64,000 nucleotides of DNA from Clostridia bacterium (GTDB taxonomy: Bacteria; Bacillota; Clostridia; Oscillospirales; CAG-272). Within the stretch, counting starts at the first letter, position 1. Every line of letters begins with the position of its first letter. The translations under genes were made by a program, and so were the position numbers. Of this stretch, positions 17,737-26,823 are shown piece by piece. The stretch lies in contig JAFTXZ010000003.1 in assembly GCA_017461385.1 (NCBI GenBank), forward strand, positions 1-64,000. The letters are read 5' to 3'. The notes beneath the pieces were generated by a model. The model saw only the letters and a program-made list of their open reading frames with translations, did no database searches and was not told where the DNA came from.

Positions 17737-18876
17737 TTATTTTTTTGTAATTTTTTCTCGTATTTGAGTGCTACTAATTTTTTGCGTATAGGGAAAATAA
17801 ATAATTTCCACGCCTTTATCCTTAAAGTATTCCTCATATTTCAAGAACCTTTCGGTTCCCTTATAATCGCTACCGACAAAAAGCTTGTCAAAATGACATT
17901 TTTCCCACGCTTCGCTATCCTCGGGGCATGAGACTACCACCTTATCAACATATTTACAAGATCCCACTATTTCCATTCGGGACTCAAAGTCGATAACTGT
18001 TTTTTTACCCTTGTGGCTAGCATCTGGATGAACACCAACTATTAGATAATCACACTCTGCTTTAGCTCTTCTAATTAGATTCAAATGTCCAACATGAAAC
18101 AAATCGAAGGTCCCAGACAAATAGCCTATCTTAATTGGCGATTTAGTATTTATTCTTCCGGATTGTATTTTATATTCATAGCTATCAAGTCCAAACTTAT
18201 GACTATCGTTATTGTATCTATCTATGACACCCTTATATATTTTCTCATAATCAGGAATATAAAGAGTCTCTCTGCTATAAAGCCTATCTACTATTTCTAT
18301 TGCCAAATTTCTCGTCAACGAAACGTCATTTTCTCCACCATTGAATTTTGTGCCCTTAATTGAGCCTGGTGATACGTTTAATATTCTATTGGTCGTGTTA
18401 CTAGCTTCAAGTTCAATATTCAATGCCTCTATTAGCTTGCAGACAGATGCTTTAGTCGCAGAATAAACAGAAAACAGCGGTGACGAAACAAGACCGGCAA
18501 TGGAGCCCATAACACCAAAATAAAATCCTTCATCACTCTTTATTCTCTGGTAGAACATTCTTATTATTTTTGTAGCAGAAATAGCATTTACCTTATAAAG
18601 CTTGTCTATTTCTGTTTCGCTTATGCTATCAAATTCGCATATTCTACCAAAACCTGCCGTAATAAACACTGTATTAACATCATTGTCGTTTCTCAATTCT
18701 TCAAACAGGTCGTTGTCAAGCATAGAAAGATCTGTTTTTATGTACGTACAGTTATCTATTTGTGAAAACGGCATAACTGTATCAAGAATAATCACCGGAT
18801 TGCCTCTTTTAGAAAGCTCGCTAGCAATAGCAAATCCAATTCCGTTGCTTCCACCTACAATTACTGCTTTTTTCAT
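17737..18876 (-). CDS. SDR dehydrogenase fused to a cytidylyltransferase
   Basis: A 379-aa two-domain enzyme. Residues 1 to about 235 form a classical short-chain dehydrogenase: VGGSNGIGFA (8-17), a GVMGSIAGL Ser, and YSATK at about Tyr138/Lys142. Residues about 245-375 form a TagD-like cytidylyltransferase with GYLSGTFDLFHVGHLN, where HVGH is the catalytic HxGH, and KISSTQIREKI at the end, the ISSTxIR element of the family. A reductase joined to a CTP transferase recalls CDP-ribitol synthesis (TarJ/TarI, Bcs1), but here the domain order is reversed and the transferase is TagD-like rather than IspD-like. The LicD gene 9 bp upstream would transfer the activated polyol phosphate. The product is inferred. 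Confidence 0.85.
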   Translation of the reverse strand: MKKAVIVGGSNGIGFAIASELSKRGNPVIILDTVMPFSQIDNCTYIKTDLSMLDNDLFEELRNDNDVNTVFITAGFGRICEFDSISETEIDKLYKVNAISATKIIRMFYQRIKSDEGFYFGVMGSIAGLVSSPLFSVYSATKASVCKLIEALNIELEASNTTNRILNVSPGSIKGTKFNGGENDVSLTRNLAIEIVDRLYSRETLYIPDYEKIYKGVIDRYNNDSHKFGLDSYEYKIQSGRINTKSPIKIGYLSGTFDLFHVGHLNLIRRAKAECDYLIVGVHPDASHKGKKTVIDFESRMEIVGSCKYVDKVVVSCPEDSEAWEKCHFDKLFVGSDYKGTERFLKYEEYFKDKGVEIIYFPYTQKISSTQIREKITKK

Positions 18877-18885
18877 TTAACAAAA

Positions 18886-19707
18886 TTACTCCTTATAGTA
18901 TATCTTAAAGTTGTGGTGTGTAATTCTCTGTTCCTCTGGCGGAAGAGTCATGTAATCTCCAAAATACGCACTTAATACTTGATCGTATTTTTCCATAATA
19001 CAAAATTGTGTATCTTCAAATTTATGTAAAATTATATTGTCAACCCAATCCTGAGGCATATAAAATGGCACCTTGCGCCATGGGTCGGCATAGCTCATTT
19101 GGTCCTTGCTTTCTCCATTAAAGGATGTAGCCATCTTATTTAATTCGTTTGCTATTTTATTTGAGTTAAGTAGTCCTAATTTGCGTTCAAATGTATATAA
19201 GATACCCCTTCCAGCTCTCACTAAAGTTTTCAATGCCGATGTTGATTTTTGAAATTTGTAGTTACTTTTGATCAATTTTTTTATTAGCTTTGTTCTTTTG
19301 GCTTTGGTTTTCTCTACATTCTCATAGCTCACAACCGTATCAATTGGGAAAATATCAACATCTATACCATAACGTTTTTTTCCACGATAGCAAACCACTT
19401 CTTCCTTCAACGTCCTACTATCATACGCCTTGGCATAGGGTAAAAAATACTCATCGTCCCTTCCGCAAGAGACCACCTTATATGTATCAATATTAAAATT
19501 GCTACAGAAATACTCATAGTCCTTTCTAGGCATGGCAATATCAATATCATCATCCCAAGGGATATAGCCGTTGTGCCTAATTGCACCTAAGAGAGATCCA
19601 CCCCATAGATAATATGTCAGCTTATTTTCTTGACAAAAAATATGGACAGCCTTCATTAGGTCAAGCTGTATTTTTTTAATTTCTTCTATTTCGACAATTT
19701 CTCTCAT
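18886..19707 (-). CDS. LicD-family phosphotransferase
   Basis: A 273-aa LicD-family protein. LWGGSLLGAIRHNGYIPWDD and DIDIAMPRKDYEYF give the hallmark GSLLGxxRHxGxIPWDDDID signature. LicD proteins transfer phosphocholine or polyol phosphates from a CDP-activated donor onto glycans. Here the gene is directly followed by the SDR-cytidylyltransferase fusion, so the donor is more likely a CDP-alditol made in the same operon than CDP-choline; no choline kinase or transporter is visible. Cytoplasmic, acting at the membrane on lipid-linked repeats. Confidence 0.88.
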   Translation of the reverse strand: MREIVEIEEIKKIQLDLMKAVHIFCQENKLTYYLWGGSLLGAIRHNGYIPWDDDIDIAMPRKDYEYFCSNFNIDTYKVVSCGRDDEYFLPYAKAYDSRTLKEEVVCYRGKKRYGIDVDIFPIDTVVSYENVEKTKAKRTKLIKKLIKSNYKFQKSTSALKTLVRAGRGILYTFERKLGLLNSNKIANELNKMATSFNGESKDQMSYADPWRKVPFYMPQDWVDNIILHKFEDTQFCIMEKYDQVLSAYFGDYMTLPPEEQRITHHNFKIYYKE

Positions 19708-19709
19708 TA

Positions 19710-20891
19710 TTAGTCTCCTATGTATAAATTAACGTATTCCTTGAACTTTAGACTTTTATCAAATTCTCTTGCCTTTGCAAAGCAAGCTTCCTTTGTAAAG
19801 GGCTTGTCCTGACATATACGAACAATTTCCCTCTCAAGGCTATCAATATCGTCTATTTCAACTACACTACCACATTTTTCATCTATACACTCAGGACTTC
19901 CACCTGCTCGAAAGGTAACGACAGGTGTACCACAAGCAAGAGATTCTGTATTTACAAGACCGAAGGTTTCCTCTCTTGTGGGATTTGCAAATACATCACT
20001 GGCAGTATAAATCTCTGCAAGCTCCTTTTGATTTGCAGTTTTATGTATTGAAATAATATTGCTCGGTAACATTTTATCAACGCCGTCATTTGTGCCAACT
20101 AAAACTATTTGATAGTCATTAGGTAGCCTTTTTGAAAGCTCTAAAAAGACGTCTAGTCCCTTCCTTTTTCCCCAACTAAACGCAACACCTAAAACGATTT
20201 TCTTATTCTCTAAGCCGTATTTTTCTCTAAAATCACTTTCAGTTGGCTTGAATACGTTTAAGTCAATTCCGTTTCTTATAGTTATTGCTGAGTACTCACT
20301 TAAAAAAGACTCCTTAGCCTGCTTAACAACCCAATTGCTTGGTCCTGTTATGGTCAAATCTAGACCCATTGAAATCTTTTTCTTACTCTCATATAACCAC
20401 TTGCTTTTGTCAAAAAACCAGCTATATGTAGACCTCTGCGGGCACTTATCGCAACCGCCCTTCCACTTGTCGCATCCTGTCATTGCATAGTGAGGGCAAT
20501 AGCCTGTAAACGCCCAACAGTCGTGAAAGGTCCAAAAGGTTTTTATATTGTTTTTTCGAATATAGTCAAAAAGCATACCTAGGTGCACGTTATGGCTATG
20601 TAAATTATGAAGCTGAATTATATCAGGCTTAAATTCCTCTAAGTGCTTAATAAGTCTTTTTGTAGCGCCCTTTGAGTTAAAGCCGTAATTTCCAAAAATT
20701 CTTGACTTTAATGCTTGAAGCTTAATATATTTGTCGCTTGCATACTTTACACCAAGAGGGTAATCACTTTTACCACTTGTGTAAAATATACGATTTTCTA
20801 TCCCCTCTTGCGACAAAGCCTTGCTAATACCAATGCAGATATTTCCAGTGCTTCCAGAACCACATATAGTATTGATTTGAGCTATTTTCAT
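19710..20891 (-). CDS. Group 1 glycosyltransferase (GT4), paralogue A
   Basis: A 393-aa GT-B transferase. The N-terminal MKIAQINTICGSGSTGNICIG and the long IIQLHNLHSHNVHLG motif are typical of a capsule GT4 subfamily, as are FWTFHDCWAFTGYCPHY and the CDKWKGGCDKCP Cys cluster. The donor domain has VAFSWGKRKGLDVFLEL and NPTREETFGLVNTESLACG, with an intact EX7E motif. It is a tandem paralogue of 20904-22082: residues about 37-137 and 213-303 are nearly identical, and the blocks between are diverged. The donor sugar is unknown. Confidence 0.88.
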   Translation of the reverse strand: MKIAQINTICGSGSTGNICIGISKALSQEGIENRIFYTSGKSDYPLGVKYASDKYIKLQALKSRIFGNYGFNSKGATKRLIKHLEEFKPDIIQLHNLHSHNVHLGMLFDYIRKNNIKTFWTFHDCWAFTGYCPHYAMTGCDKWKGGCDKCPQRSTYSWFFDKSKWLYESKKKISMGLDLTITGPSNWVVKQAKESFLSEYSAITIRNGIDLNVFKPTESDFREKYGLENKKIVLGVAFSWGKRKGLDVFLELSKRLPNDYQIVLVGTNDGVDKMLPSNIISIHKTANQKELAEIYTASDVFANPTREETFGLVNTESLACGTPVVTFRAGGSPECIDEKCGSVVEIDDIDSLEREIVRICQDKPFTKEACFAKAREFDKSLKFKEYVNLYIGD

Positions 20892-20903
20892 TTTACGCCT
20901 TTC

Positions 20904-22082
20904 TCAATTGCAGTAATTATCTATGTATTTTTTGAAGCTTGTTATGCTATCAAAATCCTTGGCTTTTTCAAGAATCTCAGATGAAGAAAACTCCTCTTGA
21001 TTGCATATTTTTCTAATGGCTTTTTCAAGCTTGTCAATATTGTCAGCCTCAATGCAAATGCCTGTTTTTTCATCAATCATTTCGGGACTGCCACCTGTTT
21101 CAAAGGTTACAACTGGTGTGCCACAAGCAATGGCTTCCATATTAACGGTTGGATACGTGTCCTCTCTTGTAGCGTTGACAAAAACATCGCTAGCTGTGTA
21201 AATCTCTGCAAGCTCTCTTTGATTTGCAGTTCTATGTATTGAAATAATATTATCGGGTAGCCTTTTGTCGACCTCGTCGTTTGTGCCAACAAGCACAATT
21301 TGATAGTCTTTAGGTAGTCTTTTGGCAAGCTCTAAAAAGACGTCAAGTCCCTTTCGAATCCCCCAATCAAAGGCAACACCTAAAACGATTTTTTTATTTT
21401 CTAAGACGTATTTTTCTCTAAAATCGCTTTCAGTAGGCTTGAATACGCCTAGGTCTATTCCGTTGTTTATCACTTGAATTTTGAAATTTCCAAGGAAGGA
21501 CTGATTCACCTGCTTTGCCATCCACTCAGATGGGCAAATTACAGTTAAATCAACTCCTTCTGTTATGCTTTTCTTTTCATTAAAAAGCCAATCGCTTTTG
21601 TCAAAAAACCAGCTAAACTCACGCCTTCTTACACAAGCATGGCAACCATCTCTCCACTTATCGCACTTAACCATTGCATAGTGAGGGCAATAGCCTGTAA
21701 AGGTCCAACAGTCGTGAAAGGTCCAAAAGGTCTTTATATTGTTTTTTCGAATATAGTCAAAAAGCATACCTAGGTGCACGTTGTGCCCGTGTAGGTTGTG
21801 GAGCTGAATTATATCAGGCTTAAATTCCTCTAGGTGCTTAATGAGTTTTTTAGTAGCACTTTTTGAGTTAAAGCCATATTTTCCAAAAATTCTTGACTTT
21901 AATGCTTGAAGCTTTATATATTTGTCACTTGCATACTTAACACCAAGTGGGTAATCGCTTTTTCCACTTGTGTAGTAAATGCGATTTTCAACGCCACGCT
22001 CTGTTAGTAGCTTACTTACCTCAAGACAAATTTTGCCTGTGCTACCTGCACCACAAGTAACGTTTATTTGAGCAACTCTCAT
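20904..22082 (-). CDS. Group 1 glycosyltransferase (GT4), paralogue B
   Basis: A 392-aa tandem paralogue of the gene immediately downstream. The same order of motifs is present: CGAGSTGKICLEVSK at the start, IIQLHNLHGHNVHLG, FWTFHDCWTFTGYCPHY and VAFDWGIRKGLDVFLEL. The C-terminal motif is ATREDTYPTVNMEAIACG, clearly different from paralogue A, suggesting a different donor or linkage. The Cys cluster (CDKWRDGCHACVRR) is kept. Four bases after the polymerase stop, so co-transcribed. Alternating near-identical and diverged blocks relative to paralogue A suggest past gene conversion. Confidence 0.88.
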   Translation of the reverse strand: MRVAQINVTCGAGSTGKICLEVSKLLTERGVENRIYYTSGKSDYPLGVKYASDKYIKLQALKSRIFGKYGFNSKSATKKLIKHLEEFKPDIIQLHNLHGHNVHLGMLFDYIRKNNIKTFWTFHDCWTFTGYCPHYAMVKCDKWRDGCHACVRRREFSWFFDKSDWLFNEKKSITEGVDLTVICPSEWMAKQVNQSFLGNFKIQVINNGIDLGVFKPTESDFREKYVLENKKIVLGVAFDWGIRKGLDVFLELAKRLPKDYQIVLVGTNDEVDKRLPDNIISIHRTANQRELAEIYTASDVFVNATREDTYPTVNMEAIACGTPVVTFETGGSPEMIDEKTGICIEADNIDKLEKAIRKICNQEEFSSSEILEKAKDFDSITSFKKYIDNYCN

Positions 22083-22085
22083 TTT

Positions 22086-23153
22086 TTAGCTCTCCCAGAA
22101 GAATTTATATGGAAATATTTGAAGCATGTCCTCACCGTTTAAGCCGTCGTTTACAAAGTAAACTAAGAAAAATATTGTTATAATAACAGAGGCTAACTTG
22201 ACTACCTGCTCAAAGCCCTTTCTTGGCTTCTGCATCAATTTAGAAAGCGCAATTGGAACGAAAATCATATAGTAATAATTCAATCTCATTACAACGTTAT
22301 TTACAGGGGAGAAAAGCTGAAGAACAAGACAAACAACCAATATATTTCTTAATCCTATTTCTTCCTTAGTCAAGCTTTTTTCATCAATTGCGACGAAAGC
22401 AAATATTACAAACAGTGCAAACAGAATAATCATCATAAATGCACCTGTCTGCTCGGTTTTATAGGAATACTCATCCTTGACAAATTCCGTAAGAGCATTG
22501 AAAATAGGCTCATTAAACAGATAAATTGCACCAATTAACGGAATTGAGAAGAACAAGCCCTTTTCGGTAAATCTTGTGTTTACAACAGGGTAAAGTGCAA
22601 ACAAAACGAATGCAGATGTATGGAATTGCATTGCTAAGATTACAAGAAGAATAAACCAAATTAGCTTTTTCTTTTTAGCAAGATAATAAAGTGGCACTGC
22701 AAGTCCCATTGCAATTATCTGTCTCATGCCTGAGAAATACATAGAAAAAGGTGTTGCAACTAAGAAAAGCGCAATAGTTAAAACCACGCTCTTGCTTTCC
22801 CTTGCATAAAAGTATGCAATTGGACACATGGCAATTAGTGAAACAATCACAACAAGAGCTTGATAGTCATCAAACATAGATGACACTATTTTATTTAATA
22901 TCAAATAACCCGGCTCTACGTCATAGCTACCTATAAGATTTTCCCAAGCTACAAAGTCGGTACGATTGAAAATCCACTTGTAGTTATCGTTATCGACACC
23001 TATTGTAGTATGCCTTAGGCTTAGTAACAAAATGAAAAGTATAAAAAATACTGTACTAGCCACCTTAGGCATTTTATCTCTTTTGCTACTTGCTGAACAA
23101 AAAACGTAAGCAAATATCGGGGGTATTGCAAATAGCAATATATATGGTACCAT
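22086..23153 (-). CDS. EpsG-family O-antigen/EPS polymerase (Wzy-like)
   Basis: A 355-aa membrane protein with about ten hydrophobic segments. LLSLRHTTIGVDNDNYKWIF is the EpsG-type early loop motif (RxxxxGxDxxxY), followed by EPGYLILNKIV and FSGMRQIIAMGLA, the conserved arginine loop. LAMQFHTSAFVLF is the HxSA motif of the family. It would polymerise flipped repeat units outside the membrane. Only one polymerase and one flippase are present, which supports a complete Wzx/Wzy-type pathway. Wzz/Wzc-like chain-length and kinase genes are not in the window. Confidence 0.88.
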   Translation of the reverse strand: MVPYILLFAIPPIFAYVFCSASSKRDKMPKVASTVFFILFILLLSLRHTTIGVDNDNYKWIFNRTDFVAWENLIGSYDVEPGYLILNKIVSSMFDDYQALVVIVSLIAMCPIAYFYARESKSVVLTIALFLVATPFSMYFSGMRQIIAMGLAVPLYYLAKKKKLIWFILLVILAMQFHTSAFVLFALYPVVNTRFTEKGLFFSIPLIGAIYLFNEPIFNALTEFVKDEYSYKTEQTGAFMMIILFALFVIFAFVAIDEKSLTKEEIGLRNILVVCLVLQLFSPVNNVVMRLNYYYMIFVPIALSKLMQKPRKGFEQVVKLASVIITIFFLVYFVNDGLNGEDMLQIFPYKFFWES

Positions 23154-23154
23154 T

Positions 23155-24141
23155 TTATTTTGCCTTTCCTACTCTTAGCTTAAGATAAAGCTTCTTAGCT
23201 AAATTTCTTAATTTTGAGTATATTTTTGTTTTAGTCTTAATAATCCAAAGTCCAAATGATTTTTTAGGCTTTAATTCCTTTGCCACTGCAAAGGCATCAT
23301 CGCCCTCTTTATACCTTGTTTTCAAATATGCGTTTTTGCCGTAAAGAACAAAAAGCTCGTAGTCGCTCCTTGCATTGTCCTTCAACCAATTTAAGCATCT
23401 GTTCCAAAACATATCCTGCTCAGGATTATGGTAGGAATAGCCTATTTGAGTGGATATTTGCTTTGCGTGAACACGACCCTGTACAAGCACCTTTGGTATA
23501 TAGTGTAGCTTGTAGCCATTTTCATACAGCCTGTACCACAAATCAACGTCGTTTATCAGTCTTAATTTTTCATCAAAGCCACCCATTTTATCAAGTACGC
23601 TTTTGTGAATAAGACAGCCACAGCCGTGAAAGTTGTATCTTGTAGGCTCAGCTATCAGGTATTTGTTATCTACTATGGAATCAATATGATTAGCAGTTTT
23701 TATAAGATCCTTTTCCTTAGGCGTTGAAATCACCTTACCCTGTGCATTTACCAGCTCAGAGCCTGTAAAGAAAATATGATTTTCAAGAGCCTCACCCTTT
23801 TCGTAAAGCTGATTAAGTAGCTTTACCTGCTCACTTAGCTTGTCCTTTTTGTAAAGATCATCGTGGGAAAGCCAGGAAAACCATTCACCCTGCATTTCCT
23901 TAATTCCACGATTAAGAGCAGATGAGGACCCACCATTTTCCTTTTCAAAGTATCTTATCTTATCACCATATTCTTCTGCAACTGCTCTTGTTGCGCCCTC
24001 GTCAGGGGATCCGTCGTTGACAACTATGATTTCATAATTGTCGTAGGTCTGCGCAAGAGCACTATCTATTGCCTGTGCCAAATAGTTTGATGCCTTATAG
24101 GCAGGAATAACAATAGATATTTTTGGTCTTATCGTTTCCAT
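23155..24141 (-). CDS. Family 2 glycosyltransferase
   Basis: A 328-aa GT-A inverting glycosyltransferase. KISIVIPAYKASNYLAQAID, IIVVNDGSPDEGAT and FSWLSHDDLYKKDKL show the first strand, the first Asp motif and the DxD-like HDD. GGFDEKLRLINDVDLWYRLY supplies the ED/DVD acceptor-side motif. The last 40 residues are basic and may bind membrane. It lies one base before the polymerase gene and 8 bp after a GT4 gene. The donor cannot be assigned. Confidence 0.9.
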   Translation of the reverse strand: METIRPKISIVIPAYKASNYLAQAIDSALAQTYDNYEIIVVNDGSPDEGATRAVAEEYGDKIRYFEKENGGSSSALNRGIKEMQGEWFSWLSHDDLYKKDKLSEQVKLLNQLYEKGEALENHIFFTGSELVNAQGKVISTPKEKDLIKTANHIDSIVDNKYLIAEPTRYNFHGCGCLIHKSVLDKMGGFDEKLRLINDVDLWYRLYENGYKLHYIPKVLVQGRVHAKQISTQIGYSYHNPEQDMFWNRCLNWLKDNARSDYELFVLYGKNAYLKTRYKEGDDAFAVAKELKPKKSFGLWIIKTKTKIYSKLRNLAKKLYLKLRVGKAK

Positions 24142-24149
24142 TTTTTCTC

Positions 24150-25241
24150 CTAGCTAAAAATGATATTGCAAATATACTCATTGATTTTTCTCTGATCAAA
24201 ATTTTCCTCGACATATTTCCTTGCATTCTTTCCCATTTCCTCGATCTTATTAGGATTTTCAAGAAAATAAATCATCTTCTCAGCCAAAGCTTGGACATTT
24301 TTAACCGGCACTATAAATCCACTATATCCGTCCTTAACAGTTTCTCTAGTTCCTATATTATCACAGGTGATAACTGCTCTACCTGTTGCAGAAGCTTCAA
24401 GATTCACAGTAACTAAGCCTTCTCGATAATATGTTGGCAACACATGAACTGATATTTCTTGATAATATGGCTTCACGTTTTTGGTTTCGCCCAAGTAATC
24501 TATAATACCTTCGTCTACGTATTTTTTTAGATCTTCTATTTTTATCAAGCCCTCTCCACCCAAAAGCTTAAAGGATGCAGATGGGAATTTTTCCTTGACT
24601 ATTTTTGAAGCCTCACAATATTCATATACGCCCTTTGTTGGTGTTAGTCTTGCTACCATTAAAAAGGTTTGCTTGTTCTTTATCGGTGTAAATTCAAATC
24701 TCTCCAAATCTACACCAATTCCGTTTATCCTTTCGCAATGATTCTTGTCTATTATTCCTCTTTCAATAAACTCGTTTTTATCGTCGTCGTTTAAGAAGAA
24801 GACCTTCTTTGAAATTTTGAAGGATTTTTTATAGCCACGGCTCACAACAAAGCGAATAATCTTCCATTTCAAGCTATTGTGAATAAATACGTCCCCTGCG
24901 CCCTCAACCATAGAATATATTTTTTTAACCCCTGCCCTTTTTGCACCCTGTACACCATAAATGTTTGGCTTCAGCATAAAGGTAAACACAAGGTCAGGAT
25001 TAATTTTCTTAATCAATTTTGCATATCTATTCTTAAGCGTTAAAATCTTGAAAGGATTTAAGCTTCTGTTTGCATCATTCATACAGTAGAAGTCCAAGCC
25101 CAGAGCTTCAATTTCACTCTTGCACTCGTCGTCAAGAGCAATTACAGAAACCTCGTGCCCTAGCTCCTGCCACTTTTCCACAAGCTTTTGTCTATACCAA
25201 AGAATAGACCTTGACCTTGTGCAAATTATCGTAATTTTCAT
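24150..25241 (-). CDS. Group 1 glycosyltransferase (GT4, EpsD/WbpH-like)
   Basis: A 363-aa GT-B transferase. The N-terminus MKITIICTRSRSILWYRQKL and the DLVFTFMLKPNIYGVQGAK element match GT4 enzymes that often add an early residue after the initiating transferase. The donor domain has FLMVARLTPTKGVYEYCEAS and YYREGLVTVNLEASATGRAV, where two Glu form EX7E. It is third in the operon after the initiating transferase and the epimerase, which fits a second-sugar transferase; that role is inference. Confidence 0.88.
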   Translation of the reverse strand: MKITIICTRSRSILWYRQKLVEKWQELGHEVSVIALDDECKSEIEALGLDFYCMNDANRSLNPFKILTLKNRYAKLIKKINPDLVFTFMLKPNIYGVQGAKRAGVKKIYSMVEGAGDVFIHNSLKWKIIRFVVSRGYKKSFKISKKVFFLNDDDKNEFIERGIIDKNHCERINGIGVDLERFEFTPIKNKQTFLMVARLTPTKGVYEYCEASKIVKEKFPSASFKLLGGEGLIKIEDLKKYVDEGIIDYLGETKNVKPYYQEISVHVLPTYYREGLVTVNLEASATGRAVITCDNIGTRETVKDGYSGFIVPVKNVQALAEKMIYFLENPNKIEEMGKNARKYVEENFDQRKINEYICNIIFS

Positions 25242-25242
25242 T

Positions 25243-26091
25243 TTATTCCTCTGTTCTTAAAATAGATTCCTCAAATGTACAAAGAGAATATTCCTCTCTG
25301 TCCTCGCTTAAGCTCATATCATAAGTTAAACTACCGAAAGCCTTTTTTATGGCACTCGTGCCAAGGGACAAAATAGGAAAGGTCCAATTCAAAAGTCTTG
25401 TTAGGTGTGTTTTCTTGCCCTTAGCCTGACAAATAAAGGTTGCCATTTCCGAGGTATTTACGTATTCCTTGTTTTGTGGGAAGAAAAGTCCCCTTGACTG
25501 CCTGTCCACAAGAAGCTTTACGAAGCAAGATAAATTATCTATGTACAGCATAGACCTTTGATTTTTCACCTTTGGAAAAATAGGTAGCTTAAGAGATAGC
25601 TTAGCTAAGGCTCTGTAATTGCCCTTACAGCCCTTGCCGTAAATCATAGGAGGACGTAATATAGCCACCTTAAAGCTATCGTTTTCCAGCTCCAAAAGTC
25701 CCTTTTCCGCCTCAAGCTTTGATTTTCCATAATTGGTATTAGGATTTGGCACTGTGTCCTTGTCAATTTTGCCTACAACCATTCCGTAAACACTCATTGA
25801 GCTAAGAAAAATAAGCTGAGTAACGCCCTGCGCCTTAGCTTTTTTTGCAACGTCAATAGCTAAATCTCTGTTAATCTTATAGTAAAGCTCTTTATTTTCC
25901 TTAGTTTCCTTTTGGTGAGCTATTCCCGCAACGTGGAAGACCACATCATAGCCTGCAAAGTCCTTTTCACTCCATGATGGGTCCTGCATATCAATTGTGT
26001 CTATCTGATACTCATTTCCAAATTGCTTCATATAGCACTCAAAGGACGTGCCTATGTAGCTGTTAGCGCCTGTAATTAAAATTTTTTTCAC
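25243..26091 (-). CDS. NAD-dependent epimerase/dehydratase (WbpV-like)
   Basis: A 282-aa extended SDR. The nucleotide-binding motif ITGANSYIGTSF (residues 5-16), HVAGIAHQ and the active site SSMSVYG...NYGKSK are visible. It overlaps the initiating transferase by 4 bp. In many loci such an enzyme paired with a PglC/WbpL-type transferase reduces UDP-4-keto-6-deoxy-GlcNAc or epimerises UDP-GlcNAc to supply the first sugar. A 4-keto-6-deoxy substrate could come from CapE-like chemistry in this operon. The exact reaction is not readable. Confidence 0.8.
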   Translation of the reverse strand: MKKILITGANSYIGTSFECYMKQFGNEYQIDTIDMQDPSWSEKDFAGYDVVFHVAGIAHQKETKENKELYYKINRDLAIDVAKKAKAQGVTQLIFLSSMSVYGMVVGKIDKDTVPNPNTNYGKSKLEAEKGLLELENDSFKVAILRPPMIYGKGCKGNYRALAKLSLKLPIFPKVKNQRSMLYIDNLSCFVKLLVDRQSRGLFFPQNKEYVNTSEMATFICQAKGKKTHLTRLLNWTFPILSLGTSAIKKAFGSLTYDMSLSEDREEYSLCTFEESILRTEE

Positions 26092-26747
26092 TGGTTAGCT
26101 TCCTTTTTTTCGTTTTCGCCGTTTTCGTTCGTTACAGCCTGCTTCTGCTTTTTCATTTCTCCAGTGCCACCCTCTACGACTCCGTCGTGCTTCAGCACGC
26201 TGGTGATAGTGCCGAAGAAGCACTTGCAATCAAAGAAAAAGCCCATTTTTTCTATGTATTCACCGTCAAATTTTGCCTTGACGTCAATCTCAAGCTCGTC
26301 TCTGCCGTTAATTTGCGCCCAACCTGTAAGTCCAGGACGAACGTCGTTTGCACCATATTTATCTCTCTCCTCAATCAAATCAAATTGATTCCAAAGAGCT
26401 GGTCTAGGACCGATAATTGACATTTGTCCTACCCAAATATTGAAAAGCTGTGGAAGCTCATCAAGAGACGTCTTTCGTAAAAAACCACCAACCTTGGTTA
26501 TCCATCTTTTAGGGTCGGATAGCTCGTGAGTTGGCGCGTCGTGTGGTGTGTCTATTCTCATAGTGCGAAATTTCAAAATATTGAAATGCTTCTTTCCCTT
26601 GCCTACCCTTTTTTGCTTGAAGAAAACAGGTCCGCGACTATCAATCTTAATCGCAAGGGCGATAATTAACATTGGCAGAGATAAAAAAAGAATTCCAAAG
26701 GTAGAAATCAAAAAATCAAATACTCTTTTCAAGAAATGCTTATACAC
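26088..26747 (-). CDS. Initiating sugar-phosphate transferase (monotopic PglC/EpsL type)
   Basis: A 219-aa bacterial sugar transferase that places the first phosphosugar on undecaprenyl phosphate. The N-terminal re-entrant hydrophobic segment (FLISTFGILFLSLPMLIIAL), GPVFFKQKRVGKGKKHFN, FRTM and the catalytic LRKTSLDELPQLFN are all present. RPGLTGWAQINGRDEL completes the signature. The small size marks the monotopic, non-WbaP form. The start is GTG at 26747 with GAGG eight bases upstream. It is the first gene of the 26-gene operon. The last 25 residues are a charged tail. Confidence 0.93.
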   Translation of the reverse strand: MYKHFLKRVFDFLISTFGILFLSLPMLIIALAIKIDSRGPVFFKQKRVGKGKKHFNILKFRTMRIDTPHDAPTHELSDPKRWITKVGGFLRKTSLDELPQLFNIWVGQMSIIGPRPALWNQFDLIEERDKYGANDVRPGLTGWAQINGRDELEIDVKAKFDGEYIEKMGFFFDCKCFFGTITSVLKHDGVVEGGTGEMKKQKQAVTNENGENEKKEANQ

Positions 26748-26783
26748 AGTAAAACCTCAATAAATTAATAATATACCTTATAT

Positions 26784-26813
26784 ATTATATAACAATGCTA
26801 CCTTGTATGTCAA
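26784..26813 (-). promoter_or_regulatory. Promoter of the polysaccharide operon
   Basis: On the minus strand, TTGACA (26808-26813), an 18-bp spacer and TATAAT (26784-26789) form a perfect-hexamer sigma-A promoter about 37 bp upstream of the GTG start of the initiating transferase. It is the only strong promoter I find for the 26.5-kb run of same-strand genes, whose gaps are otherwise mostly a few bases or overlaps. Confidence 0.85.
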
Positions 26814-26823
26814 GAATAAAATT

